Positions 15,971 through 23,313 of a DNA stretch of 23,418 nucleotides are shown here, in pieces. The notes beneath the pieces are model-generated. The model made no database searches and was not told where the DNA came from. It was given only the letters and a program-made list of their open reading frames with translations. The DNA comes from an uncultured Candidatus Melainabacteria bacterium (GTDB taxonomy: Bacteria; Cyanobacteriota; Vampirovibrionia; Gastranaerophilales; Gastranaerophilaceae), in contig CAKUUG010000034.1 of NCBI GenBank assembly GCA_934692665.1, positions 1 through 23,418 of the forward strand, written 5' to 3'. A program made the position numbers and the translations under genes. Numbering within the stretch: position 1 is the stretch's first letter; every line of letters starts with the position of its first letter.

Positions 15971-16771
15971 TTAAATTTTTGAAGAATTTTTAACAAAAGT
16001 TACAACAACTATTTCCGGTTTGCAATTAAATCTGGCTTTAATCCCTGTTGTTCCCAGACCTTTTGAGACAATCATAGTGTTTTGACCCGGTTTTATAACG
16101 CCTTTGTTGAATTTGTATTTAGATGATGAAAATAAAGGAGGTGTAAACGGAATGATGATTTGTCCGCCGTGAGTGTGACCTGCTAAAATCAAATTGTAGT
16201 CTTCTATGACATTATAGTAGACATCGGGATTGTGTGTAACAAGTATACGTGGCTTTGTTGTTCCTCTGGCCGCTTTTGCTGCTTTAATTGTGCGTTCTGT
16301 TGCATCTGCATAGCCTACTATACTGATATATTTTCGCTTTGCGGGTGCTTTTATTGAATTGTTTTCAAGAACTTTTATGCCGTTTTTTTGCAAATTTCTT
16401 GCTATATCTCGTCCATCCGCATACCAATCATACTCTCCCAAGACACTATAAACAGGTGCGTCAATAAGAGAAATTTTTTGAGCCATTGTATCTGCATCCA
16501 TCATTTCTTTGTAGTTTCTGCTGGGTGCATAATCTCCGCCTGAAATGACAAAATCAGGCTTTTGCTCATTTATTAGTTTTACTATTTTATCAAGACGCTT
16601 GTATTCGTTTTTGCCGATATGTAAATCTGTAAAAAACACTAACTTTACACCTGAAAGACTAGAATCTTCTATCTCGTATTTTGTTACTTGAATTGCGTTA
16701 GGTTCTATGAAAATCGAATGTATAATTATATATATTATGACTACTATAGTAATTACTTGTTCTTTCGACAT
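15971..16771 (-). CDS. Membrane-anchored metallophosphoesterase (YaeI/LpxG-like) with altered GNHD motif
   Basis: A 266-residue protein with one N-terminal membrane anchor (5-22) and a calcineurin-like domain. Metal-site residues are D49 and H51 ('FTDLHIG'), D80 ('SGGDYAP'), H180 ('VTHNPD') and H199/H201 ('AGHTHGGQI'). 'GHTHGGQI' and the following 'PF...KY..G' stretch are typical of the YaeI-like subgroup, whose members include UDP-2,3-diacylglucosamine hydrolases acting in lipid A synthesis. The usual catalytic 'GNHD' is 'GEYD' (112-115), so the metal-bridging Asn is E113 and the catalytic His is Y114. Either the activity differs or it is impaired. The gene is divergent from dgt. Confidence 0.85.
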   Translation of the reverse strand: MSKEQVITIVVIIYIIIHSIFIEPNAIQVTKYEIEDSSLSGVKLVFFTDLHIGKNEYKRLDKIVKLINEQKPDFVISGGDYAPSRNYKEMMDADTMAQKISLIDAPVYSVLGEYDWYADGRDIARNLQKNGIKVLENNSIKAPAKRKYISIVGYADATERTIKAAKAARGTTKPRILVTHNPDVYYNVIEDYNLILAGHTHGGQIIIPFTPPLFSSSKYKFNKGVIKPGQNTMIVSKGLGTTGIKARFNCKPEIVVVTFVKNSSKI

Positions 16772-16902
16772 ACAATTATCCTATCATATTTTTTATATTC
16801 TTCGTCTTGAAATTTTAAAAAATCATTGAAATTATGTACAATTTTTGCTTTGTTTTATAGAGTCTTGTTTTTATGCTATGCTCTTTTAAAGAGGATATTT
16901 TA

Positions 16903-18144
16903 ATGCAAGAACTTAATCAAAATTTATTCAAAAAATTCAAAATGGATGAAAACAATCCAAAATGGATAAAAGCCCAAACCAGACTTTCTCCTTTGTCTCA
17001 CAAACCCTATGACATCCGCTCCCCGTTTGATAGAGATGCAACAAGGATACTTCATTCAAATGCATATAGAAGATTGAAGCACAAAACCCAAGTCTTCTTT
17101 GCAACAAATAATGACCATGTTTGTACAAGAATAGAGCATGTTGGCCATGTTGCAAGCATTTCAAAAACAATTTCAAAAGCATTGGGACTGAATGTTTCTT
17201 TAGCTGAAGCAATTGCTTTGGGACATGATTTGGGGCATAGTCCTTTTGGACATCATGGCGAAAGAATTATTGAAAAAATTATGGAAAAAAATGATTTCAA
17301 AAAAACTTTCTGGCATGAAAAAAATTCACTCAGATTCGTTGATTTAATTGAGACTTTACCTAATTATAGCGGTTTTAAAGAAAATTTAAATTTAACTTAT
17401 GCGGTTAGGGACGGTATTGTTTGTCATTGTGGAGAAGTAAATGAAAACTCTATAAAACCGAGAGATGAATATTTTGATTTAAACGAAATTGAAAAAGGTA
17501 AATGCATGCCATATACTTATGAAGGCTGCGTTGTGAAAATTTCGGATAAAATTGCATACCTTGGTCGTGATATTGAAGATGCTTATAATTACAAATTCTT
17601 TGATAAAGAAGATATGCTTACTCTAAAACAGCTGGCTCAAGAAGTAATGAAGAAAAAAATTAAATTCAAAGATGTCAACACTTCTTCTTTGATTCATGAA
17701 TTTATTACAAATTTGTGCAGAAATTCAAATCCTGAAGTTGGTTTGAATTTTTCGGCTGAATATTACGATATGATGAATAAAATAAAAAAATTTAACTACA
17801 AAAAAATATATTCAAATCCTCGTTTCAAGCCATTTATGAGTTATGCAAATCTTGTTATTAATGCAATTTTTGATTTTTTGCTTGATTACCATGATGGTTT
17901 CAATACAATCAAAAAATTGTCAAAATATCAAAAATTCTACCCGACATTAACAATGGATTTTGCTGATTGGCTGATTAAATATTCAAATATAGATGAAAAA
18001 TCTCACAGAATGAGAAAATATAGAAACTCTTTAATATACAATATAGAAGATGAAATGGACTACAAACAAGCGATAATAGATTATATTTCAGGCATGTCTG
18101 ATTATTATGCGATAAAAGCATATAAAGAACTTATAGAGTTTTAG
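16903..18144 (+). CDS. dgt: Deoxyguanosinetriphosphate triphosphohydrolase-like protein (HD domain)
   Basis: An HD-superfamily dNTP triphosphohydrolase of 413 residues, splitting dNTPs into nucleoside and triphosphate. Metal ligands are H79 ('CTRIEHVGHV'), H108-D109 ('IALGHDLGHSPFGHHGE') and D215 ('VKISDKIAYLGRDIEDA'). The conserved N-terminal 'RSPFDRDATRILHSNAYRRL' region and 'KHKTQVF' are present. Substrate range (dGTP alone or several dNTPs) cannot be read from sequence. An in-frame ATG at 16873 is available, but the ATG at 16903 has AGAGG 8 nt upstream and gives the usual family N-terminus. It is divergent from the membrane-anchored phosphoesterase across about 130 bases and is followed 35 bases later by a GNAT-like gene. 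Confidence 0.93.
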   Translation: MQELNQNLFKKFKMDENNPKWIKAQTRLSPLSHKPYDIRSPFDRDATRILHSNAYRRLKHKTQVFFATNNDHVCTRIEHVGHVASISKTISKALGLNVSLAEAIALGHDLGHSPFGHHGERIIEKIMEKNDFKKTFWHEKNSLRFVDLIETLPNYSGFKENLNLTYAVRDGIVCHCGEVNENSIKPRDEYFDLNEIEKGKCMPYTYEGCVVKISDKIAYLGRDIEDAYNYKFFDKEDMLTLKQLAQEVMKKKIKFKDVNTSSLIHEFITNLCRNSNPEVGLNFSAEYYDMMNKIKKFNYKKIYSNPRFKPFMSYANLVINAIFDFLLDYHDGFNTIKKLSKYQKFYPTLTMDFADWLIKYSNIDEKSHRMRKYRNSLIYNIEDEMDYKQAIIDYISGMSDYYAIKAYKELIEF

Positions 18145-18153
18145 CAAAAAAAA

Positions 18154-18180
18154 ATCTTTACTAGTTTTTTATCTTTACTA
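18154..18180 (+). repeat. Direct repeat ATCTTTACTA x2 before GNAT-like copy 2
   Basis: ATCTTTACTA occurs at 18154-18163 and again at 18171-18180, a period of 17 bases. The last A of the second copy is the first base of the ATG at 18180. It occupies the place where a Shine-Dalgarno would be expected, and none is visible. It may be a small duplication or a protein-binding pair. Chance is possible. Confidence 0.5.
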
Positions 18181-18773
18181 TGCAAATAAATTCATTTAAT
18201 AATCTAAATTTTCAAAAAAAATTAGTAGCTACAGCTCATATCGGCGATAGCTACAATCCACAGTCTGTTGAGATTTATCACATGGATAAAGAATCTGATT
18301 TTGACGAATTAAAAGAAAAATTTTCTGCTAACGAATGGGAAGACGCCTTTTATTCAAAACGCATTATGCATTTTTTTAAAAAAGATTGCAATCAAGACAG
18401 ATACTATGTTATAGAAGCAGGCGACGAAATAATCAATTATGCTGATACCTATCACGATGAAGATAGCGATGCTGTTGTGATAAATTTTTTAGAAACAGCA
18501 CCAAAATATGCCAAAGATTCAGGTCATGACAGATTGTTCAAATATGCCGGTGAAACCATGCTTTCTTTTCTTGCAAAAGTTGCGCAAGAGAGTGATATAA
18601 GCAAGATAAAACTAGAATATAGAGATGTAAAATCTACAAGAGATTTTTATTTTTCCCAATGTGGTTTTTTGCCTGCAGGTGTAAACAGAGCTGTGTTGTA
18701 TAAACATAGATTCAATGATTTAATTGAACAAAACGAATATCACACAGGCAACAATATCAACCTTCTTACTTAA
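18180..18773 (+). CDS. GNAT-like protein with conserved N-terminal FQK motif, copy 2
   Basis: A 197-residue paralog of the 11335-11955 product. Shared features are the N-terminus M-x-x-N-S-x(5)-F-Q-K-x-L-V-A (FQK at 11-13), 'NFLETAPKY' (102-110), 'KYAGETMLSFLAKVA' (121-135, the likely cofactor-loop helix of a GNAT fold) and 'FYFSQCGF' (156-163). Identity outside these blocks is low, so the copies are old or fast-evolving. The acetyl-CoA loop departs from the standard pattern, so transferase activity is not assured. No Shine-Dalgarno is visible before the ATG, where a 10-base direct repeat lies instead. The gene follows dgt by 35 bases and its 3' end overlaps convergent bioA by 8 bases. Confidence 0.65.
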   Translation: MQINSFNNLNFQKKLVATAHIGDSYNPQSVEIYHMDKESDFDELKEKFSANEWEDAFYSKRIMHFFKKDCNQDRYYVIEAGDEIINYADTYHDEDSDAVVINFLETAPKYAKDSGHDRLFKYAGETMLSFLAKVAQESDISKIKLEYRDVKSTRDFYFSQCGFLPAGVNRAVLYKHRFNDLIEQNEYHTGNNINLLT

Positions 18774-20124
18774 ATTCTTTAAGAACCTCTTGCGTGCATT
18801 CTTTTGCTACTTTTACAACATAGTCCATATCATCTTTTTCGATTATTAATGGTGGGTTAAAGTAAATAACATCTCCAAGTGGTCTTAATAGAACACCTTT
18901 TTTGAGTGCTTTTTTGTAGATTTGATATCCTAGACGAAGTTTTGAATCAAAATGTATCTTATTTTTTTTGTCTTTAACAATCTCAATTGCATTAATTAAA
19001 CCGATAGAGCGAACTTCTCCCGTATTATCCATATTTAAAAATTCTTCTTTTATCAGATTATTAAAATAAGGAGTTGTTGTTTTCAATTGTTCTTGAATCT
19101 TACCTTCTTTGAATATATCTAATACTGCAAGAGCACAACTAGCACCAAGCGGATTTCCTGAATATGTGTGCGAGTGCATAAAGGCTTTACCTTTAGAATA
19201 ATCATCATAAAATGCTTGATAAATTTTGTCCGTTGTAACAACACAAGCCATTGGCATATAGCCGCCGGTTAAACCTTTTGACAGGCACATAATATCAGGT
19301 GAAACATTTGCATGGTTAAATGCAAACATTTTTCCTGTTCTATAAAAACCTGTTGCAATCTCATCTGCAATCAAGTGTACATCATATTTGTTGCAGATGT
19401 CTCTGAGTTTTTTAAGGTATAAAGCAGGATATATCTTCATGCCGGCAGACCCCTGCAATAATGGTTCAACTAAAATAGAAGCGGTAGTGTTTCCGAATTT
19501 TTCAAATTGTTTTTCAGCATCACAAAAACATTCGCATTTACAGTTATCTCTGTTTTTATTAAATGGACAATGATAACAGTCCGGTGCTTGGATTCTTATT
19601 ACATCCATTAAAATAGGTTTATATATCTTTGAATACAAATCACATGCTCCAACGGACAATGCTCCTATTGTTTCTCCGTGGTATGCATCAGTAAGTGCCA
19701 TAAAACGAGTTTTTTCGGATTTTCCTGTTTGTTGAAAATATTGAAAACTCATCTTCATTGCCATTTCGATAGCAGAAGAACCGTTGTCAGAATAATTGAA
19801 TTTGTCTAATCCATCAGGCAAGATTCCTGCGAGTCGTTTTGATAGTTCTATAATACCTTTGTGTGAAAAATTGGCAAATATTACATGTTCAAGTTTTTCG
19901 GCTTGTTTCTGCAAGGATGCTGTAATTTTGGGATTGCAATGACCAAGCAAATTACACCACCAAGAAGAAACCACATCTTTATAGCACTTTCCATTTATAT
20001 CATACAAATTTATTCCTCTGCCATAATCAATTACAATTGGAGGCAGTTCTTCATAGTCTTTCATTTGAGAACATGGATGCCAAATGTATTTCAAATCTTC
20101 TTCTTGCCAGTTTATTTCATTCAT
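18766..20124 (-). CDS. bioA: Adenosylmethionine-8-amino-7-oxononanoate aminotransferase
   Basis: A class III PLP aminotransferase of 452 residues that makes 7,8-diaminononanoate (DAPA) from KAPA in biotin synthesis. 'IWHPCSQMKDY' (14-24), 'SSWWCNLLGH' (53-62) and 'HSHTYSGNPLG' are typical of BioA. PLP contacts are D254 ('IADEIATGF') and the Schiff-base K283 ('CLSKGLTGGYMP'). A cysteine-rich segment holds C183, C186, C195, C197, C199 and C201. The start is the ATG at 20124 with GAGGT about 6 nt upstream. No other bio gene or BirA-type operator is seen nearby, so the rest of the pathway must lie elsewhere or be absent. It is divergent from flhA and overlaps the GNAT-like gene by 8 bases at its 3' end. 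Confidence 0.94.
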   Translation of the reverse strand: MNEINWQEEDLKYIWHPCSQMKDYEELPPIVIDYGRGINLYDINGKCYKDVVSSWWCNLLGHCNPKITASLQKQAEKLEHVIFANFSHKGIIELSKRLAGILPDGLDKFNYSDNGSSAIEMAMKMSFQYFQQTGKSEKTRFMALTDAYHGETIGALSVGACDLYSKIYKPILMDVIRIQAPDCYHCPFNKNRDNCKCECFCDAEKQFEKFGNTTASILVEPLLQGSAGMKIYPALYLKKLRDICNKYDVHLIADEIATGFYRTGKMFAFNHANVSPDIMCLSKGLTGGYMPMACVVTTDKIYQAFYDDYSKGKAFMHSHTYSGNPLGASCALAVLDIFKEGKIQEQLKTTTPYFNNLIKEEFLNMDNTGEVRSIGLINAIEIVKDKKNKIHFDSKLRLGYQIYKKALKKGVLLRPLGDVIYFNPPLIIEKDDMDYVVKVAKECTQEVLKEFK

Positions 20125-20181
20125 TTTTTACCTCGCTTGTCTATATTTTATCACTTCACAAAAAAATGGATTATTAAATTT

Positions 20182-20211
20182 TTGACTTTTAAAAATAAAG
20201 TAATCTATAAT
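20182..20211 (+). promoter_or_regulatory. Sigma70-type promoter for flhA
   Basis: TTGACT (20182-20187) is followed after 18 bases by an exact TATAAT (20206-20211). The start point would be near 20218, leaving a leader of about 20 bases before the TTG codon at 20238. No sigma28- or sigma54-type flagellar promoter is apparent in the same gap. Confidence 0.6.
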
Positions 20212-20237
20212 ATAGAATAGAAAAGTCGGGTAGAAAC

Positions 20238-22334
20238 TTGGGGAAACTAAAGGATATATTAAAAAATAACGATATTGTTCTTGCGATAGGATTGGTGACT
20301 ATCGTATTAATGATGGTTATCCCTATTCCCGCCCAGTTTTTAGATTTGTTATTAACCCTAAATATTTCATTATCAGTATTAATACTGCTTGTTTGCTTGT
20401 ATACAAAAGAACCTCTTGAATATTCCAGTTTTCCAACTATTCTTCTTATTGCGACTTTGTTTCGTTTGGGGCTAAATGTTACATCTACCCGTTTGATTTT
20501 GCTGTATGCAAATGCCGGTTCAGTAATTGAGTCTTTTGGGCAGTTTGTTATTGGTGGAAATTATGTAGTTGGTGCAGTAATATTCATTATTCTTGTAATA
20601 ATAAACTTTATGGTTATTACAGGTGGTGCAGGCAGAGTTGCTGAAGTTTCCGCAAGATTTACATTAGATGCAATGCCTGGTAAACAATTGTCTATCGATG
20701 CTGACCTTAATTCAGGATTGATTGATGAAGCAGAAGCAAAAAGAAGAAGAAAAAATTTGCTTAGAGAAGCTGATTTTTATGGTACTATGGATGGTGCTTC
20801 AAAATTTGTAAAAGGTGATGCGACAGCAGGTATTATAATTACTGCAATAAATATTGTAGGCGGTTTGATAATTGGTATAATCCAACTAAAAATGCAGCCT
20901 ATGACTGCATTATCTACCTATACAATACTAACCGTCGGGGATGGTTTGGTTTCTCAAATCCCTGCTCTTATTATTTCTACAGCGACAGGTCTTATTATTT
21001 CTCGTGCTTCCGGCTCAGAAAAATCGCTTGCAGAAGATATAAAGAGCGAAATGTTTGAAAACCCTAAAGTTTTGGGTATAATTTCCGGCTTGTTAATGTT
21101 TATGGGAATAATTCCAGGTATGCCAACCGTTCCGTTTCTTGGTGTTTCGGTTGCGACGGGTGGTTTTGCGTACAAGAAATTCAAAGACAAGCAGGAACAA
21201 GAAAAACAAGCAAAAATAAAAGAAAAAGAAGCAAAACAAGCAGAAAAATTAGGCAAAAAGCGTAAAAAAGCTACAAAAGAAAGTGTATTGGAATTATTAA
21301 ACATAGAAACGCTGGAAATCGAAATCGGTTATCGACTTGTTGGACTTTTGGATGTGGAAAAAGGCGGAGATTTATTGGATAGAATCTCTCAAATCAGAAG
21401 ACAAACAGCACTTGATTTGGGTATAGTTTTACCCTCTATTAGAGTAAGAGACAATCTTCAGCTTCCGCCAAATACTTATCAAATAAAATTAAAAGGCGTA
21501 ACAGTCGAAACGGGCGAAGTTTATGTAGATAGAAGTCTTGCGATGAATTCTATGGGTGGTGAAGATGACCCTAATGTAACGGGTATCAGTGCAATAGAAC
21601 CTGCTTTTCATTTGCCTGCAATTTGGATTTTAGAAAAAGACAAAGAATATGCAGAATCCGTTGGCTATACCGTTGTTAGTCCGAGTGCGGTTATTTCTAC
21701 TCATTTGACTGAAATTATCAAGAAAAATGCTGCAGAAATATTGACTAGAGCGGACGTTCAACAATTGATAGATAATTTAAAGAAAGAAGTCAACGAGACT
21801 TATGTAAATGATTTGATGAAAGAAATCACAACAGCCGATGTTCAACAAATTCTTCAAAACTTGCTTAAAGAAAGAGTTTCTGTTCGTGATTTGAAAACAA
21901 TTCTTGAGACAATGAGTTTACAATATAAAATCAATAAAAACTACAACTACTTAACAGAACAAATCAGAATGGCACTATCTCGTAATATCTGCAAACAAAA
22001 CCTATCTGATACCGGAGAATTGATGGTTATCACTATGGCACAAGATGTTGAAACAGAAATTGCAAAAGGTATCAATCCTGATGGCGAAAGCCTTACTCTT
22101 CCGCCGGAATTTGTCCAAAGAATGATGACCAGTCTAAATTCTGAATTTGAAAAAGCAATAAAAAATACAGGAAACCAACCGGTGATTTTGTGTTCTTCAC
22201 CCATAAGGTTGATTTTTAGGCGATTAATTGAAAGAACTTACCCACAAATTGCAATTATGTCTTATAATGAAGTAACAAACAATGTAAAACTCAAAACTGT
22301 TGGTATAATTCGTGCCAATTCATTGGTAAAATGA
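20238..22334 (+). CDS. flhA: Flagellar biosynthesis protein FlhA (type III export gate)
   Basis: The large inner-membrane subunit of the flagellar type III export gate, of normal length at 698 residues. The N-terminal half holds about eight membrane segments. It includes 'TLFRLGLNVTSTRLIL' (73-88), the FHIPEP signature around 'AEVSARFTLDAMPGKQLSID' (135-154) and 'ADFYGTMDGASKFVKGD' with the conserved D194. A highly charged linker (about 313-345) leads to the cytoplasmic domain: 'IEIGYRLVGLLD', 'VLPSIRVRDN' and the late 'LCSSPIRLIFRRLIER'. Injectisome homologues exist, but the close match to FlhA and the PilZ neighbour favour a flagellum. The start is a TTG preceded only by a weak GGG; an in-frame stop lies about 28 bases upstream and no ATG is available. 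It is divergent from bioA. Confidence 0.96.
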   Translation: MGKLKDILKNNDIVLAIGLVTIVLMMVIPIPAQFLDLLLTLNISLSVLILLVCLYTKEPLEYSSFPTILLIATLFRLGLNVTSTRLILLYANAGSVIESFGQFVIGGNYVVGAVIFIILVIINFMVITGGAGRVAEVSARFTLDAMPGKQLSIDADLNSGLIDEAEAKRRRKNLLREADFYGTMDGASKFVKGDATAGIIITAINIVGGLIIGIIQLKMQPMTALSTYTILTVGDGLVSQIPALIISTATGLIISRASGSEKSLAEDIKSEMFENPKVLGIISGLLMFMGIIPGMPTVPFLGVSVATGGFAYKKFKDKQEQEKQAKIKEKEAKQAEKLGKKRKKATKESVLELLNIETLEIEIGYRLVGLLDVEKGGDLLDRISQIRRQTALDLGIVLPSIRVRDNLQLPPNTYQIKLKGVTVETGEVYVDRSLAMNSMGGEDDPNVTGISAIEPAFHLPAIWILEKDKEYAESVGYTVVSPSAVISTHLTEIIKKNAAEILTRADVQQLIDNLKKEVNETYVNDLMKEITTADVQQILQNLLKERVSVRDLKTILETMSLQYKINKNYNYLTEQIRMALSRNICKQNLSDTGELMVITMAQDVETEIAKGINPDGESLTLPPEFVQRMMTSLNSEFEKAIKNTGNQPVILCSSPIRLIFRRLIERTYPQIAIMSYNEVTNNVKLKTVGIIRANSLVK

Positions 22335-22349
22335 AATGCAGGTGTATAG

Positions 22350-22958
22350 ATGGAAAAAATATTAGCTTCAACAAAAGATTTTAAAATCATTCCCGAAAAT
22401 TTTAAAAGCTCGGGGGAGTTAAAAATTTTAAATATTAATGAAGATACAATAGAAGCGAAATTAATTTTGGATTCTACTCAATCATTGTCGGATTATTCTC
22501 AAGGTGCTAATATAGAAGTATTTGGTGTTAATGATTTGGGGTTGATTTATTTTGAAACGAAAATTTTAGCTATCGATGGCGATACTATTTCAATCAAAAC
22601 AGTTCCCGATTACAGCATTATACAACGTCGTGAATATTCTCGTGTAGTTTTGGATAAAGGATATATAAAATTCAAAGATTTGTCCCAAGATATAGTTGAA
22701 AAAATGGAAGATATATCCGCCGGCGGTTTGAAGTTTATTTCAAAACAGTATTTAGAACCTGAAAAACAATACAAAATAGAATTTTCTCTATCTAACAATA
22801 TGCATATAAATTGCTCTTTTCAGCCGATTAGAGTGGAAAAAACTTCTGACGAACATTATATCATTTCGGGCAAGTTTGTTGATTTAGAAAATTTGGATAG
22901 AGTTGTATTAGTACAATATGCGTTCAAAATAAAAATGGAAGAACAAAACAAAGAATAG
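22350..22958 (+). CDS. PilZ-domain protein with YcgR-like N-terminal domain
   Basis: A 202-residue predicted c-di-GMP receptor. An N-terminal beta-rich domain (about 1-88) resembles the YcgR-N flagellar-brake domain. The PilZ domain (about 90-195) carries both binding motifs intact: R94-x-x-x-R98 within 'QRREYSR', and D121-x-S-x-x-G126 ('DISAGG'). It lies 15 bases after flhA with AGGTG before the ATG, so it is very probably co-transcribed with flhA. By analogy with YcgR it may slow or bias flagellar rotation when c-di-GMP is high; this is inference. No GGDEF or EAL enzyme is visible in the window. Confidence 0.88.
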   Translation: MEKILASTKDFKIIPENFKSSGELKILNINEDTIEAKLILDSTQSLSDYSQGANIEVFGVNDLGLIYFETKILAIDGDTISIKTVPDYSIIQRREYSRVVLDKGYIKFKDLSQDIVEKMEDISAGGLKFISKQYLEPEKQYKIEFSLSNNMHINCSFQPIRVEKTSDEHYIISGKFVDLENLDRVVLVQYAFKIKMEEQNKE

Positions 22959-22967
22959 CTGCACTTT

Positions 22968-23312
22968 ATGAGCGATATTTATCAAGATAAAAAGATTAAT
23001 TATTCAAGATTTTTGTCGGCGTTGTTTTCGTCGATAGCTATTTTGGGATTGTCTTTTTTATGTCTGTTAAACAATTTATCTATTGATTTGTATAGTGCTA
23101 TATATTTATTCAAAACAGTTATTCCCGGTGGAATTTCTTTTTGGATACTTGGTTATGTAATAGGAAAAAAACTTGACGGTTTAAATACTGAAATAATCAC
23201 GGTGCAAAAAGTTTCTGAAAAACAAGCATACGAAATTCCTAGCATGTTTTCTATGCAAGCTGAACAAAACGAGTCTGGCGGTATGCCGGATATGAAGGAT
23301 GTTGACGTTTAA
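22968..23312 (+). CDS. Small membrane protein, two TM helices, unknown
   Basis: A 114-residue protein that is not recognised. Membrane segments lie at about 13-35 and 42-68, joined by a very short loop, so both ends are on the same side. A polar tail of about 45 residues, rich in Met, Gln and Glu, ends in 'GGMPDMKDVDV'. It follows the PilZ gene by 9 bases without a clear Shine-Dalgarno, and the next ORF starts 1 base after its stop, so it belongs to the flhA-PilZ run. A role in the flagellar apparatus is suggested only by position. Confidence 0.7.
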   Translation: MSDIYQDKKINYSRFLSALFSSIAILGLSFLCLLNNLSIDLYSAIYLFKTVIPGGISFWILGYVIGKKLDGLNTEIITVQKVSEKQAYEIPSMFSMQAEQNESGGMPDMKDVDV

Positions 23313-23313
23313 T

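Noticed and set aside
16772..16902. Promoters in the gap between the metallophosphoesterase and dgt
   Set aside because: TTGAAA at 16826 and TATAG-like sequences are present, but no pair has acceptable spacing, so no site is claimed.
20125..20237. BirA operator upstream of bioA
   Set aside because: No TTGTTAACC/GGTTAACAA-type dyad is present on either strand of this gap.
20954..21304. A 116-codon open frame on the minus strand within flhA
   Set aside because: It is antisense to the strongly conserved FlhA linker and membrane region, with no ribosome binding site or recognisable motif.
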